A stretch of DNA of 40,667 nt from an uncultured Acetatifactor sp. (GTDB taxonomy: Bacteria; Bacillota; Clostridia; Lachnospirales; Lachnospiraceae). Positions 16,472-24,505 of the stretch are shown here, one piece after another. The position numbers and the translations under genes were made by a program. Location: the NCBI GenBank assembly GCA_910586435.1, contig CAJUGT010000004.1, positions 23,707 through 64,373 on the forward strand, written 5' to 3'. How positions within the stretch are numbered: position 1 is the stretch's first letter; each line of letters begins with the position of its first letter. Under the pieces are notes generated by a model. The model did no database searches. It worked only from the letters and a program-made list of their open reading frames with translations, and was not told where the DNA came from.

Positions 16472-16790
16472 GTATATCCGACAGGCGTACACGCAAAAAG
16501 CTCATTTTATTAAAGTCACAGTTCAGCCGAAAGCTGAACTGTGACTTTGCTATCAATCCTCTGATACTACTGGTACTGTTCTTGGACCTATATCCATACT
16601 TTGTACCAAAAGCTGAAAGTTCATCAAATAACTTTTCTTTCATCTTCATGCACTCTTCTTCGGACAATGGCCGCCTTGCGCCATAACTCCCTTTCCAACC
16701 ATCCTGAATCGTCATGGGAAATATCACTAAAGCCAGAACACAACACTCAACACTGTCAACAATAACAATTCTTAATTTCTCATGTTCCAT
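16461..16790 (-). CDS. 109-aa ORF at end of ABC exporter cassette
   Basis: The ATG at 16790 lies inside the last codons of the exporter gene (11-nt overlap) and has AGGGG 9 nt upstream, so its translation is coupled to the exporter. The peptide has a hydrophobic N-terminal third (IVIVDSVECCVLALVIFPMTI) with a Cys pair, then a charged region (LSEEECMKMKEKLFDEL) and a basic tail. The last 30 residues read through the 16512-16548 hairpin and end 11 nt inside the convergent surface-protein gene, which suggests that the natural stop was lost or that the tail is tolerated. No family recognised; an immunity protein or accessory factor would fit its place. Confidence 0.55.
   Translation of the reverse strand: MEHEKLRIVIVDSVECCVLALVIFPMTIQDGWKGSYGARRPLSEEECMKMKEKLFDELSAFGTKYGYRSKNSTSSIRGLIAKSQFSFRLNCDFNKMSFLRVRLSDILTL
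16512..16548. terminator. Bidirectional terminator hairpin
   Basis: AAAGTCACAGTTCAGC (16512-16527) pairs perfectly with GCTGAACTGTGACTTT (16533-16548) over the loop CGAAA: a 16-bp stem flanked by A and T runs, between convergent genes. It serves the surface-protein gene from the left and overlaps the last codons of the minus-strand ORF from the right. Confidence 0.85.
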
Positions 16791-18555
16791 CTGTATCATT
16801 CCCCTCTTGATAAAAAACAGCCTGTTTTTTGTACATTTCAGCATACAGTCCATTTTCTCTGTCCACAAGCTCCGAATGTGTACCCGATTCTTCTATTTTA
16901 CCCTGACTGAACACAAGAATCAGATCGCTTTTCTGCGTCAAAGACAGACGGTGAGAAATAAAAATACATGTTCTGCCGTCTGTGATACCACTCAAAGACC
17001 TATACATTTCATATTCAGCAATCGGATCCAGCGCCGCCAGCGGCTCATCTAAAATAACTACGCCTGCATTCTTATAGATTGCGCGCGCAATAGCAATCTT
17101 CTGCCCTTCCCCTCCTGAAAATTCCACACCTGCATCATCTAAAAACTTAAAAATTGGTGTATCCATCTTTTTAGGCAATTTATCAATCACATCATAAATA
17201 CCACACTTTTTCACCACATCATTCAGCTTATCTTCATTATAGTCCTGAGCGAATATAATATTTTCCTTTACAGGGTAGGAAAACAATCTATAATCCTGAA
17301 AGGCACACGCAAAGTTTTTAATATATTCCTTGAAATCCAAAGTATTAATATCAACACCATTGACACAAATCATTCCCTGTGTGGGTTTATATAATCCTAA
17401 CATAAGCTTTACAAATGTAGTCTTTCCGGAACCATTTAATCCCACAATGGCAACCTGGGAACCCGGGGCAATGGATACATTAATATCTTCCAATACATAT
17501 CTGTCAGTATTGGGATACCGAAAACTCACATTTTTGAATTCAATCAAAAATTTCCCACTGGGTACCGGAAGATTACCTTTTCCCTCGTCCGTTTCCAGCG
17601 CAAGAAATTTCCTTAAATTATCCACATAATTAAAATTATTTCTCAGTTCAACAAAAGCATTGGATATCCTTAGCAAAGTAGAAGTAAGGGAATTAATGGC
17701 ACTGATAAATTTAGTAAAAGACGCAATTGTAATAGAGCCTGCCATGACGGCACTTGCCAGCGACAAATAAACAATTATTTGCTGAATGGAGTTTACCATT
17801 GATGTTCCTGTATTCATTTTCAGAAACTTATATGTTACTTTTTTTAACGTCTTCATATATTCTGTTGAATGACTGTTATATTTTTCTGTCAAATACTCCT
17901 CCAACCCGTTCACTCTGACTTCTTTTCCGTACTGGAAACCATACATCAGACGCAGAAGATATTCATTCCTTCTTCGGAAAGGTGCTGTTTCCTTTTGCCA
18001 TTCATAATTATATCTTTTTGATATACTGCTAAAATATACATTCAGAACCACCGCCAGAAAAATAGTTATAATTATCAAAGCGTTCACATTAGATAAAATC
18101 CACAGCATCCCCGCAACCGTTACTATGCTTGAAAGAAACGAAAATATGGACGCAAATGTTTGCTCTATGTAACCTATGCGTCTTATTCTTTCCACCAAGT
18201 TTAACGTTTCCTGATTTTCTGTCTCAGGAAATGACACAGACATTATTTTCCTTCCCAGAGTAATTGCATGCTTGTATTCAAACAAATTGTATCTGTTAGT
18301 AATCAACATCTGCAATATATTCTTTGATATATGCGATGCTACCAACAGAATTGCCATATACGCAGCATGGCGGCATACTCTGTCGAAATCCATATAAATG
18401 GTAAGATCCTCCACAATCAATGCCGGAAAAATCACATTAATAAACGGCATCAGCGATTCCAGCAAGGCAGACGGCAGCCGAAGCAATAGATATAATTTAT
18501 CAATCTTCCATGTATAAACAAAAATATACTTAATATCCGCAAAAAATTTTTTCAT
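16780..18555 (-). CDS. ABC exporter, fused TM and ATPase (peptide/lipid type)
   Basis: 591-aa half-transporter working as a dimer. Residues 1-320 hold about six membrane helices of the ABCB exporter type; 355-591 form the ATPase, with Walker A GLNGSGKTTF, signature FSGGEGQKIAIARA and Walker B VVILDEPLAALD, followed by the H-loop ISHRLS. No C39 peptidase domain is present, so a leader-cleaving role is not built in. The start at 18555 is chosen for GGAGGA 8 nt upstream; the longer frame up to 18624 would read through a hairpin. Preceded by a 38-aa hydrophobic peptide gene and an XRE regulator, and overlapping the next ORF. Export of the small peptide or resistance to an antimicrobial are the best inferences. 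Confidence 0.9.
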   Translation of the reverse strand: MKKFFADIKYIFVYTWKIDKLYLLLRLPSALLESLMPFINVIFPALIVEDLTIYMDFDRVCRHAAYMAILLVASHISKNILQMLITNRYNLFEYKHAITLGRKIMSVSFPETENQETLNLVERIRRIGYIEQTFASIFSFLSSIVTVAGMLWILSNVNALIIITIFLAVVLNVYFSSISKRYNYEWQKETAPFRRRNEYLLRLMYGFQYGKEVRVNGLEEYLTEKYNSHSTEYMKTLKKVTYKFLKMNTGTSMVNSIQQIIVYLSLASAVMAGSITIASFTKFISAINSLTSTLLRISNAFVELRNNFNYVDNLRKFLALETDEGKGNLPVPSGKFLIEFKNVSFRYPNTDRYVLEDINVSIAPGSQVAIVGLNGSGKTTFVKLMLGLYKPTQGMICVNGVDINTLDFKEYIKNFACAFQDYRLFSYPVKENIIFAQDYNEDKLNDVVKKCGIYDVIDKLPKKMDTPIFKFLDDAGVEFSGGEGQKIAIARAIYKNAGVVILDEPLAALDPIAEYEMYRSLSGITDGRTCIFISHRLSLTQKSDLILVFSQGKIEESGTHSELVDRENGLYAEMYKKQAVFYQEGNDTDGT

Positions 18556-18577
18556 CCTGGCTTCCTCCACCAAAAGA

Positions 18578-18619
18578 CAGTATTGCAAGGACAGTGCCAT
18601 AGCCTGTCCAGCAATACTG
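18578..18619 (-). promoter_or_regulatory. Hairpin between peptide gene and exporter (attenuator-like)
   Basis: CAGTATTGC (18578-18586) pairs with GCAATACTG (18611-18619) and GGACAG (18589-18594) with CTGTCC (18604-18609), a 15-bp stem with a small bulge and 9-nt loop, 45 bp after the peptide stop and 22 bp before the exporter start. On the minus strand only TTTT follows. Such partial terminators set a high peptide-to-transporter ratio in bacteriocin operons. Confidence 0.6.
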
Positions 18620-18664
18620 CGCAACTATAAAAATACCCATATTGACTCTATATCTTATGCCGCC

Positions 18665-18781
18665 CTACATACTCCCAGACATTAGCACTGATGCCAGCAT
18701 TACAATTATCACCATAACTACATGTATTTCCAGCGTATGTGTAAACATAGAGAGCTTATACAATTTATCTTCTTTTGACAT
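18665..18781 (-). CDS. 38-aa hydrophobic small peptide
   Basis: The frame starts at ATG 18781 with GGAG 8 nt upstream, 5 bp after the stop of the XRE regulator, and ends with TAG at 18665. The peptide has a charged start (MSKEDKLYKLSMFTHTLE) and a hydrophobic C-terminal half (IHVVMVIIVMLASVLMSGSM), with no Cys. Good ribosome binding site and tight packing between regulator and exporter support expression. It could be an exported signalling or antimicrobial peptide, a small transmembrane regulator of the exporter, or a toxin-like peptide. No known family recognised. Confidence 0.6.
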   Translation of the reverse strand: MSKEDKLYKLSMFTHTLEIHVVMVIIVMLASVLMSGSM

Positions 18782-18786
18782 ATTTC

Positions 18787-19209
18787 TCACTCCACATTCC
18801 TGGCTTTTTCCATCAGTTCTTCCGCCTCCGCAGGTGTTAAACCAAACAACCTCAATCCTTGGCAAATAGCATCATTTGACCTTTTCTGCCGGGTCTTTAC
18901 ATATTTAATCTGCTCTTCCTGTGTCATTTTTCGTAGATCAATCTCTTCCTTCTTTAGAAAATTTCCTCTTGGCCACTGAGACATTGCTCCCATTAAACCG
19001 CTTGACGAAAAACTCACATCCAAAAGCAGATCATTTGGAGTTACCTTCAATGCCTTGCATATCCTTACCAAGGTTATCACATCCGGCATCACCGTCCCCT
19101 CTTCATACTTCTGTATTGTAGATTCAGAAGCAGCTACTTCCTTTGACAGATCCTCAATACTGATACTACGTTCCAATCTTGTCTTCTGAAGTAATTCATT
19201 AAATTTCAT
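18787..19209 (-). CDS. XRE-family transcriptional regulator
   Basis: 140 aa from ATG 19209, which has AGGAGGG 7 nt upstream (a longer frame from TTG at 19302 is less likely). Residues 1-65 form a Cro/C1-type helix-turn-helix: SIEDLSKEVAASESTIQKYE is the DNA-reading part and ITLVRICKALKVTPNDLL the closing helices. The C-terminal 70 residues are polar and helical with no known ligand domain. It is the first gene of the cassette and probably controls the peptide and exporter genes, possibly through its own promoter region. Confidence 0.88.
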   Translation of the reverse strand: MKFNELLQKTRLERSISIEDLSKEVAASESTIQKYEEGTVMPDVITLVRICKALKVTPNDLLLDVSFSSSGLMGAMSQWPRGNFLKKEEIDLRKMTQEEQIKYVKTRQKRSNDAICQGLRLFGLTPAEAEELMEKARNVE

Positions 19210-19725
19210 CTCTTTACCCTCCTGCATAATTTCTTTTTTCATCACCAATGTTTGCACCATTGGAAAATACATAACATGTTTATACCACTTATCTTCTTTC
19301 AATCAGATAACTTCTTCAAATCCAAAATTATCTCTTCCAGATTCAAATCACCCATACCCTTGTTCCAACTCTTCGGCGCTGCGCTACCACTGCCTTTTTC
19401 ATAAAACCCGCAAATCTTTCATATGTATTTGGCAGCTTCCTTGGCAAGCTATGTGTTTCCCCAAAAGACATGTCCTTCACCAACTTATAATTGCCCCATA
19501 ACAAAAGTCTCCAGCACAGCTTAGACCTTATTTTAATTTATGCACAGGTAAATAAAATAATTGAGAAATCACAACCAGTAGCGTGACTTATGATGGCCAT
19601 AATATTACTATATTCTGATATTGTCGATATATATGGTAATGCAAATGGATGTTTTCCCATATACAAGGCTCCCTGTTATTGCTTCCCCCTTTTTAATATA
19701 ATACACCATTTTTTATAAATGCGCA

Positions 19726-19767
19726 ATATGTCGTATCACTTACTTTTTTGTAAGCAATACGACATAT
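19726..19767. repeat. Inverted repeat upstream of XRE cassette
   Basis: ATATGTCGTAT (19726-19736) is the exact reverse complement of ATACGACATAT (19757-19767); an inner CTTAC/GTAAG pair (19739-19743 / 19750-19754) closes a T6 loop. It lies about 520 bp upstream of the XRE start. It might be a terminator, a regulator site or the trace of a small insertion; there is no evidence to choose. Confidence 0.55.
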
Positions 19768-19903
19768 TATCAAACATTTATATTTTGTCCCCTTCTATCC
19801 ACCTTCCTTTTCTTAAAAGCAATCTAAAATAAAGCAGCTTTATGCTTGCGTAAAAGTAGAGGCTGTCACACTAAGTCATTAGCCCACTGCTCCTTTTCTA
19901 TGC

Positions 19904-19941
19904 AAAAAATAACTGCCAGACCTCGAAAGAATCCAGCAGTT
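19904..19941 (-). terminator. Rho-independent terminator of the xylanase gene
   Basis: On the minus strand AACTGCTGGATT pairs with GGTCTGGCAGTT (G-T pairs included) and is followed by ATTTTTTG. It lies about 150 bp after the xylanase stop and 33 bp after the stop of its in-frame downstream extension. Confidence 0.65.
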
Positions 19942-19974
19942 GGTGTAACATTAATGCATACCCTAACACATTAC

Positions 19975-20094
19975 TTACAAAAAATTATATTCTAAATCAG
20001 ATAAAGCAGCCTCTTCATAAATTTCATTTGTTGCAGCCACAACTCCATGCCCTGCGGGAATGACACGTCCAGGAACAGCGCAGTATACATCCCC
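19975..20094 (-). other. In-frame open extension after the xylanase TGA
   Basis: The 39 codons after the xylanase TGA stay open in the same frame to TAA at 19975. They read like real protein (GDVYCAVPGRVIPAG, then ATNEIYEEAALSDLEYNFL), but there is no start codon in this frame and no resemblance to the GH10 C-terminus. It may be the 3' tail of a lost gene joined by deletion, or a suppressed-stop extension. The transcript terminator lies beyond it. Confidence 0.4.
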
Positions 20095-21537
20095 TCAGCG
20101 ATTATATATGGTCTTAAGCATATTTCTCACCCTGGTAAACGCAGGTTTAGGCTGGTAAGCAGAATCAAACAGACGGGAGTTCGTGGTATCACCCTCACGA
20201 TAATGGTCGATTAGGCCAAAAAGGGTTACATTAGTAATATTGGCACTGCCGCCACCCTCCTTATCCAGATCGTGCAGCAACATGAAAATGGCGCCATACC
20301 GGTTCCCCTGTTTCGCAAAACTCTCCTCGTCCTCTTCCTCCACTCCCACCGACAGCTCTGTAATATGTATCTCCAGCTCAAGCTCCGCAAATTTGAGAAT
20401 CGCTGTTTTCAATGTACTGTCATTGGGGTAATCCACATCCCAGTACCCCTGCATTCCAATGCCGTCAATAAGCCCTTTCTCCTTCAACGACTGGCAAAGA
20501 GTATAGATTGCGTCCCTTTTGGCTGTCTGAAATGTATTGAAGTCATTATAAAATAGTTTCACATCCTGGGCAGCATATTTTCGCGCATATGTGAAGGCCA
20601 TCTCCACATAATCCTCCCCTATGGTGACATACCAGGGATTGGGTGTTCCTTCATTCTCCGTGCGGCATAGGAATGGACTGTCCTTGTCACCCTTGTCCGG
20701 GTCCACAGCCTCGTTCACCACATCCCAGCAATATACTACACCGGGATAATTATCCTGCACATGTGTCATCAACTGCATAATATAACTCTCCATGCGAGAA
20801 AGCATAGTGTCCCGGTCCACATATTCCCCTTTGTCATCATATCCCTGCCGGAAGAACCAATCCGGCGCCTGGACATGCCAGACCAGTGTGTGCCCCCTCA
20901 TCCGCATGCCGTTTTCCTGACACCATTCCAGTGTGGGATCAATGCACTCATAGGACAATACGGGACTGCCGTCTCCTTCCTTTGCGCTCTTCTGGGAACC
21001 CTGCTGGTCCAAAATGTATGCGCTCTTCATGAGGTTTGTCATAGTGCAGCTATTGAAATGCTTTTTTGCTACCGCCATATACTCCGGCATATTCAACGTC
21101 TGGTTCTCAATCGTACTGCCGTTAATGCCCACGCCCAGCGTAAAATAATGACTGCACAAATCCTTCAGGGCCGGTTCTGTAAGGGCGGCTGTCAGATCAT
21201 AATCACTGTCAGAAAACTCCGCCAGCACCTCTTTCCAATAGAGTTCCTCCTGGGTCAGAGACTCTTCCTGACTCTCTGCGCCAGATCCTGCGTTCCCGTC
21301 GTCCCCCGTGGAGGAAGCCGTATCGCTGCTCTCCGATTTCCCCTGCGCATCCGACTCTCCCTGACTATCTGAGCTTCCCTGATTGTCCTGCTCCCCTTGA
21401 TTGTTTTCTTCTCCTTGTACCACTGAAGCTCCATCTGTGCCGCCATCGTCTTTCGTACCGCATCCTGGCACTGCCAACGCCAGACAAATGCCCAGCGCCG
21501 CCAAAAATACCCGTTTTGACCTTTCTCTGTTTTTCAT
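20095..21537 (-). CDS. GH10 endo-1,4-beta-xylanase, lipoprotein
   Basis: 480-aa surface lipoprotein that cuts the beta-1,4 backbone of xylan. The N-terminus has the lipobox LAVPGC with the lipidated Cys at residue 26, then a Gln/Gly/Ser/Asp-rich linker of about 60 residues (repeats of the NQGE/DSQGE type). The GH10 barrel follows: GHTLVWHVQAPDWF, WDVVNEAVDP with the acid/base Glu, the FYNDFN strand, GIGMQGYWD, and EIHITELSVG with the nucleophile Glu, all in the expected order. Start at 21537 is supported by GAGGAG upstream; the frame could extend 40 codons but without signal. Single gene; no transporter or regulator of a xylan cluster adjacent. Confidence 0.95.
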   Translation of the reverse strand: MKNRERSKRVFLAALGICLALAVPGCGTKDDGGTDGASVVQGEENNQGEQDNQGSSDSQGESDAQGKSESSDTASSTGDDGNAGSGAESQEESLTQEELYWKEVLAEFSDSDYDLTAALTEPALKDLCSHYFTLGVGINGSTIENQTLNMPEYMAVAKKHFNSCTMTNLMKSAYILDQQGSQKSAKEGDGSPVLSYECIDPTLEWCQENGMRMRGHTLVWHVQAPDWFFRQGYDDKGEYVDRDTMLSRMESYIMQLMTHVQDNYPGVVYCWDVVNEAVDPDKGDKDSPFLCRTENEGTPNPWYVTIGEDYVEMAFTYARKYAAQDVKLFYNDFNTFQTAKRDAIYTLCQSLKEKGLIDGIGMQGYWDVDYPNDSTLKTAILKFAELELEIHITELSVGVEEEDEESFAKQGNRYGAIFMLLHDLDKEGGGSANITNVTLFGLIDHYREGDTTNSRLFDSAYQPKPAFTRVRNMLKTIYNR

Positions 21538-21715
21538 GGTAAATCTCCTCTCTACTATGTCTTTTTGTAACATTTCAGTCCTTCCCACGAATTCAATCAT
21601 CGCAATGGGTCTTGCAGACTCATTGATACGCAATTTCACAAGACCCCCAAGCGCCAAAATGAATTATCCTCCCTGTCAATGTCATCGGAAGGAATTCTTT
21701 GTGGCATTACCTCTG

Positions 21716-22552
21716 TCACACATTCCCCACATACACCTTTTCCAGATATTTACCAGCGGTCCGGGCAAGGCTGTATAGCAGGTCCACGTCCGTAGCCTCT
21801 CTGTCCCGCATATGGTATTGTGGGAAAAAGCGGGTGATATGGAGAGGAATATCCCGCCCCAATCCGGCAATCCATTTGGCCTGCGCCTCCATATCTATGA
21901 GGGAATCATTTTCTCCCGGCACAATCAGCGTCGTCAATTCCACATGACAGCTTTCCGCCGCCCTGGCAATGAAGTTTTTGACTGTCTCCAAATCCCCGCC
22001 AAGCTTCCGATAATATTCCTCTCGAAAGCCCTTCAAATCAATGTTCATGGCATCCATCCAGGGCAGTAACTCCTCAAGCACCTCCATGGATGCCGTGCCG
22101 TTCGTCACAAGGACGTTCACCATGCCGTATTCCCTCACCAGCCTGGCCGTATCACGAACATACTCCCAGCCCACCAGGGGCTCGTTATAGGTATAGGCTA
22201 CACCGATGTTCCCTGCTTTTTTCTGTTCCTTCCAGATTAACGCCGTGTCCGCAAGCTCTCTGGGAGAGACATATTCCGTTTCAAAACTCCCCCTGTCTGC
22301 CATAGAAATTTCAAAATTCTGGCAAAAGGGGCATCTCAAATTGCAGCCATAACTCCCTACGGATAAAATCATGCTTCCGGGATGGAAGTCGTTCAGTGGC
22401 TTCTTTTCCACAGGGTCCAGCGCTATGGACGTAATCCGGCCGTAATTTACGCAGGTAATATCTCCGTCCTGATTTTTTCTGGCTCCGCACAGCCCCGTCT
22501 GTCCGGACTCCAGCACACAATGATGCATACATACCTGACATATGGTTTTCAT
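21716..22552 (-). CDS. amrS: AmmeMemoRadiSam system radical SAM enzyme
   Basis: 278-aa enzyme with an N-terminal Cys cluster (CQVCMHHC, then GLCG) and the radical-SAM cluster GCNLRCPFC (Cys 70, 74, 77) binding a 4Fe-4S centre. YTYNEPLVGWEYV and LVTNGTAS are typical of the PflA-like AmmeMemoRadiSam group, related to glycyl-radical activating enzymes. The family accompanies MEMO1 and AMMECR1 homologues; its reaction is not settled to my knowledge. The start has AAGGAG 6 nt upstream. The gene starts 13 bp after the stop of amrB-amrA, so they form an operon, which supports a joint pathway. Confidence 0.94.
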   Translation of the reverse strand: MKTICQVCMHHCVLESGQTGLCGARKNQDGDITCVNYGRITSIALDPVEKKPLNDFHPGSMILSVGSYGCNLRCPFCQNFEISMADRGSFETEYVSPRELADTALIWKEQKKAGNIGVAYTYNEPLVGWEYVRDTARLVREYGMVNVLVTNGTASMEVLEELLPWMDAMNIDLKGFREEYYRKLGGDLETVKNFIARAAESCHVELTTLIVPGENDSLIDMEAQAKWIAGLGRDIPLHITRFFPQYHMRDREATDVDLLYSLARTAGKYLEKVYVGNV

Positions 22553-22565
22553 CGCAACTCCTTCT

Positions 22566-23933
22566 TTAATGATGCCGTATTACTTCAAACCGTTCCAGCT
22601 TCACGCTCTCATGTGCCTTGATTCCCGCCTTCTGCTTCGCAATGGCAATCTGCTGTTCTACTGTATCCACACCCTCCAGATTCGGCAGCAACAGCCCCCG
22701 CTTTGCGTCCTTTGTCACAATGACGCCATACCTGGCCGCATCCAGTTCTTCCGGCGAGCTGATTTCCTCCGTCTCCCCCAGCACGTCAACGCTGATTGTC
22801 AGCCGCCCCACCTCCCAGTCTTCCACAGGAGTAAATCTGGGGTCCTCCGAACAGGCGCTGACAGCATTGTACATAATTTCTTCCGCCAGAGAACCCCGAA
22901 CCGCCTGAATTGTGCCAATACAGCCTCTTAGCTTCCCATCCTCCTTCAGGGATACAAATGCGCCTGCCCTGGTGTGATACAATTCCTCCGGCAGTCCCCC
23001 TGGCATCTCAGGAAGCTTACCTGTCTTCACAAAAGTCTCGATGGTGTATCTTGCAAGCCTGACATAGGAATCTTCCTGTTCCTGCAAGGCAAGAAGCCGT
23101 ATCCGCTCCTTCTCCTCGTACTGCTCAAGAAAATTGCGGGACTCATAAGCGCAGATGCCATACCCCACCCCAAACGGACCCTCGTAGGAAAGCCGTTCTG
23201 CCTTCAGGGAAGTCTTGTCAAAAGCGCCCGCCAAAATGGTAAAGGATCGATGCCCACACTCTGCGGCCTTCTCACAGAAATCCTCTGAAAATTCCAGCAG
23301 TTCCCCAAATGCGCCCCTGCCCATCACATCCATGATCCGCACGTCATAGACAGGCCCTTCTTCCTGATACCCGTAAGGCCCGTCCTCTTTTAGCTTATGG
23401 GACAAATCACCGCTGGCAATCAATACCATCTTTCGCCCCAGCGTCTGGGCCGCTGTTTTGATACACTGTCCCAACCGGTAGTGGGCCGACAGGGAAAAAC
23501 CGGACAGTCCGATTCTTACCAGACGGTATCCAGTCCAGTACTGATTTACAAAATACAGGGGCACCATGGTGCCGTGATCCAGCTTCTTCTCCCGCTCTCC
23601 AAGCGTTCCCGCCCGCAATCCTGCCGCCTCTGCGGCTTCGCCCAGTACATGGACAAATTCTGTGTCATAGAAAACTTCCATGGAAGTCTGTCCGGCCCCA
23701 AACTGCCCAAAATCCCCTTTGGCTCCCTGTCCGGGGGATATGTGGAAATAGTCCGCATACATGGTCTGGTGCGGAGAAAGGAGCACGATTGTGTCCGGCT
23801 GCAAACGGCCAATCGTCTCTGCCGCCTTATGGTATGCGTCAATGGTCTTCTGTATTTTCTTTTCCTCACCACCGCCCACATCAGGTATGATAAGCGGTGG
23901 GTGGGGTACCATGAATCCTGCCAAAATTCCCAT
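22566..23933 (-). CDS. amrB-amrA: AmmeMemoRadiSam AmrB-AmrA fusion (MEMO1-like plus AMMECR1)
   Basis: 455-aa two-domain protein. Residues 1-265 are the class III extradiol-dioxygenase-like (MEMO1/AmrB) half: MVPHPPLIIPDVGGGE, LLSPHQTMYADYF, LDHGTMVPLYF and ASGDLSHKL carry the His/Asp residues that bind the metal in this fold. Residues 285-455 are the AMMECR1 (AmrA) half, with GAFVSLKEDGKLRGCIGTI and the LTISVDVLG strand. The fusion is a common form in Clostridia. GGAGGATTGTC precedes the ATG. Operon with amrS. Function of the system in bacteria is open. Confidence 0.94.
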   Translation of the reverse strand: MGILAGFMVPHPPLIIPDVGGGEEKKIQKTIDAYHKAAETIGRLQPDTIVLLSPHQTMYADYFHISPGQGAKGDFGQFGAGQTSMEVFYDTEFVHVLGEAAEAAGLRAGTLGEREKKLDHGTMVPLYFVNQYWTGYRLVRIGLSGFSLSAHYRLGQCIKTAAQTLGRKMVLIASGDLSHKLKEDGPYGYQEEGPVYDVRIMDVMGRGAFGELLEFSEDFCEKAAECGHRSFTILAGAFDKTSLKAERLSYEGPFGVGYGICAYESRNFLEQYEEKERIRLLALQEQEDSYVRLARYTIETFVKTGKLPEMPGGLPEELYHTRAGAFVSLKEDGKLRGCIGTIQAVRGSLAEEIMYNAVSACSEDPRFTPVEDWEVGRLTISVDVLGETEEISSPEELDAARYGVIVTKDAKRGLLLPNLEGVDTVEQQIAIAKQKAGIKAHESVKLERFEVIRHH

Positions 23934-24083
23934 GACAATCCTCCCTCGTCATTCTGTTTGTTCCCACAGCCAACGAGTCAAGCTGACACAGTTTTCTGAT
24001 GTGCTGCGGGTGCTTAATTTAAAGTTTATCATTAAGCCATACAAAAGTCAACGCCTTTTGACTAAAGTAATGTTCCCTGCTGT

Positions 24084-24250
24084 TTACACCATCCACCTTG
24101 TAAGCACCACGCCTGCCATCGTTCCCGCCAGGGTGGCAAGCAGCGCCCCGGTCAGAGTATACCTGGTCTTTGTCACCTTCGCCGCCAGGAAATAGAAGCT
24201 CATTGTGTAAAATACTGTCTCCGGCATGGTGTCAATAGTGGAAAATGCTT
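24084..24250 (-). pseudogene. Degenerate second copy of the spmB 3' end
   Basis: The translated stretch ETVFYTMSFYFLAAKVTKTR followed by YTLTGALLATLAGTMAGVV is nearly the same as the C-terminus of SpmB encoded at 26520-27047. At DNA level about 110 bp match, with a run of 53 identical bases (24144-24196 versus 26580-26632). Upstream the similarity fades into GEAFSTIDTMP, which still fits the SpmB pattern, then ends. No N-terminus, so it is a 3' fragment. Together with the real spmB it forms a direct repeat around the heparinase-like gene. Confidence 0.85.
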
Positions 24251-24505
24251 CTCCTGCGTCTGGGATTATTTCCCCCTGTGTAGCAAAAAAGGACATAATT
24301 CTATGCCCTTTTTGTACTTAGTAACTTTATCTAAGTGGTATGACCCTATCTAAGCCACATAATCCGCAGCTTTTTTGAAAACTGTTCACACTGTCACGGC
24401 GGTATCCCGGAGGCACAAAAGTTCCTCCGTCAGCCCTGGGAACATGTCACTTGCTACAATAACAGCGGAAAGAATAAAATCTGCTGTTCCTCATCCGCCA
24501 ACTGT
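24251..24505. other. Spacer with weak hairpin
   Basis: No gene seen. CGGAGG (24408-24413) can pair with CCTCCG (24424-24429) just past the heparinase-like gene on the minus strand, but no T-run follows, so its role as terminator is doubtful. TATCTAAG occurs twice near 24328-24353. Confidence 0.4.

Larger units (their letters stand above)
19210..19974. other. Long non-coding stretch with gene remnants
   Basis: Between the xylanase transcript end and the XRE gene no intact gene is found. A minus-strand frame 19343-19471 (42 codons from ATG, MSFGETHSLPRKLPN..., open further upstream) and a short frame 19299-19355 (MGDLNLEEIILDLKKLSD) lack proper ribosome binding sites and are probably remnants. 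A hairpin at 19726-19767 (ATATGTCGTAT / ATACGACATAT, with an inner CTTAC/GTAAG) is AT-rich and could be an operator or a mobile-element scar. The terminator at 19904-19941 is listed separately. Confidence 0.5.

Noticed and set aside
19299..19355. 18-aa frame MGDLNLEEIILDLKKLSD as a possible signalling peptide
   Set aside because: The AAGGG directly touches the ATG, so initiation is unlikely, and it overlaps another remnant frame.
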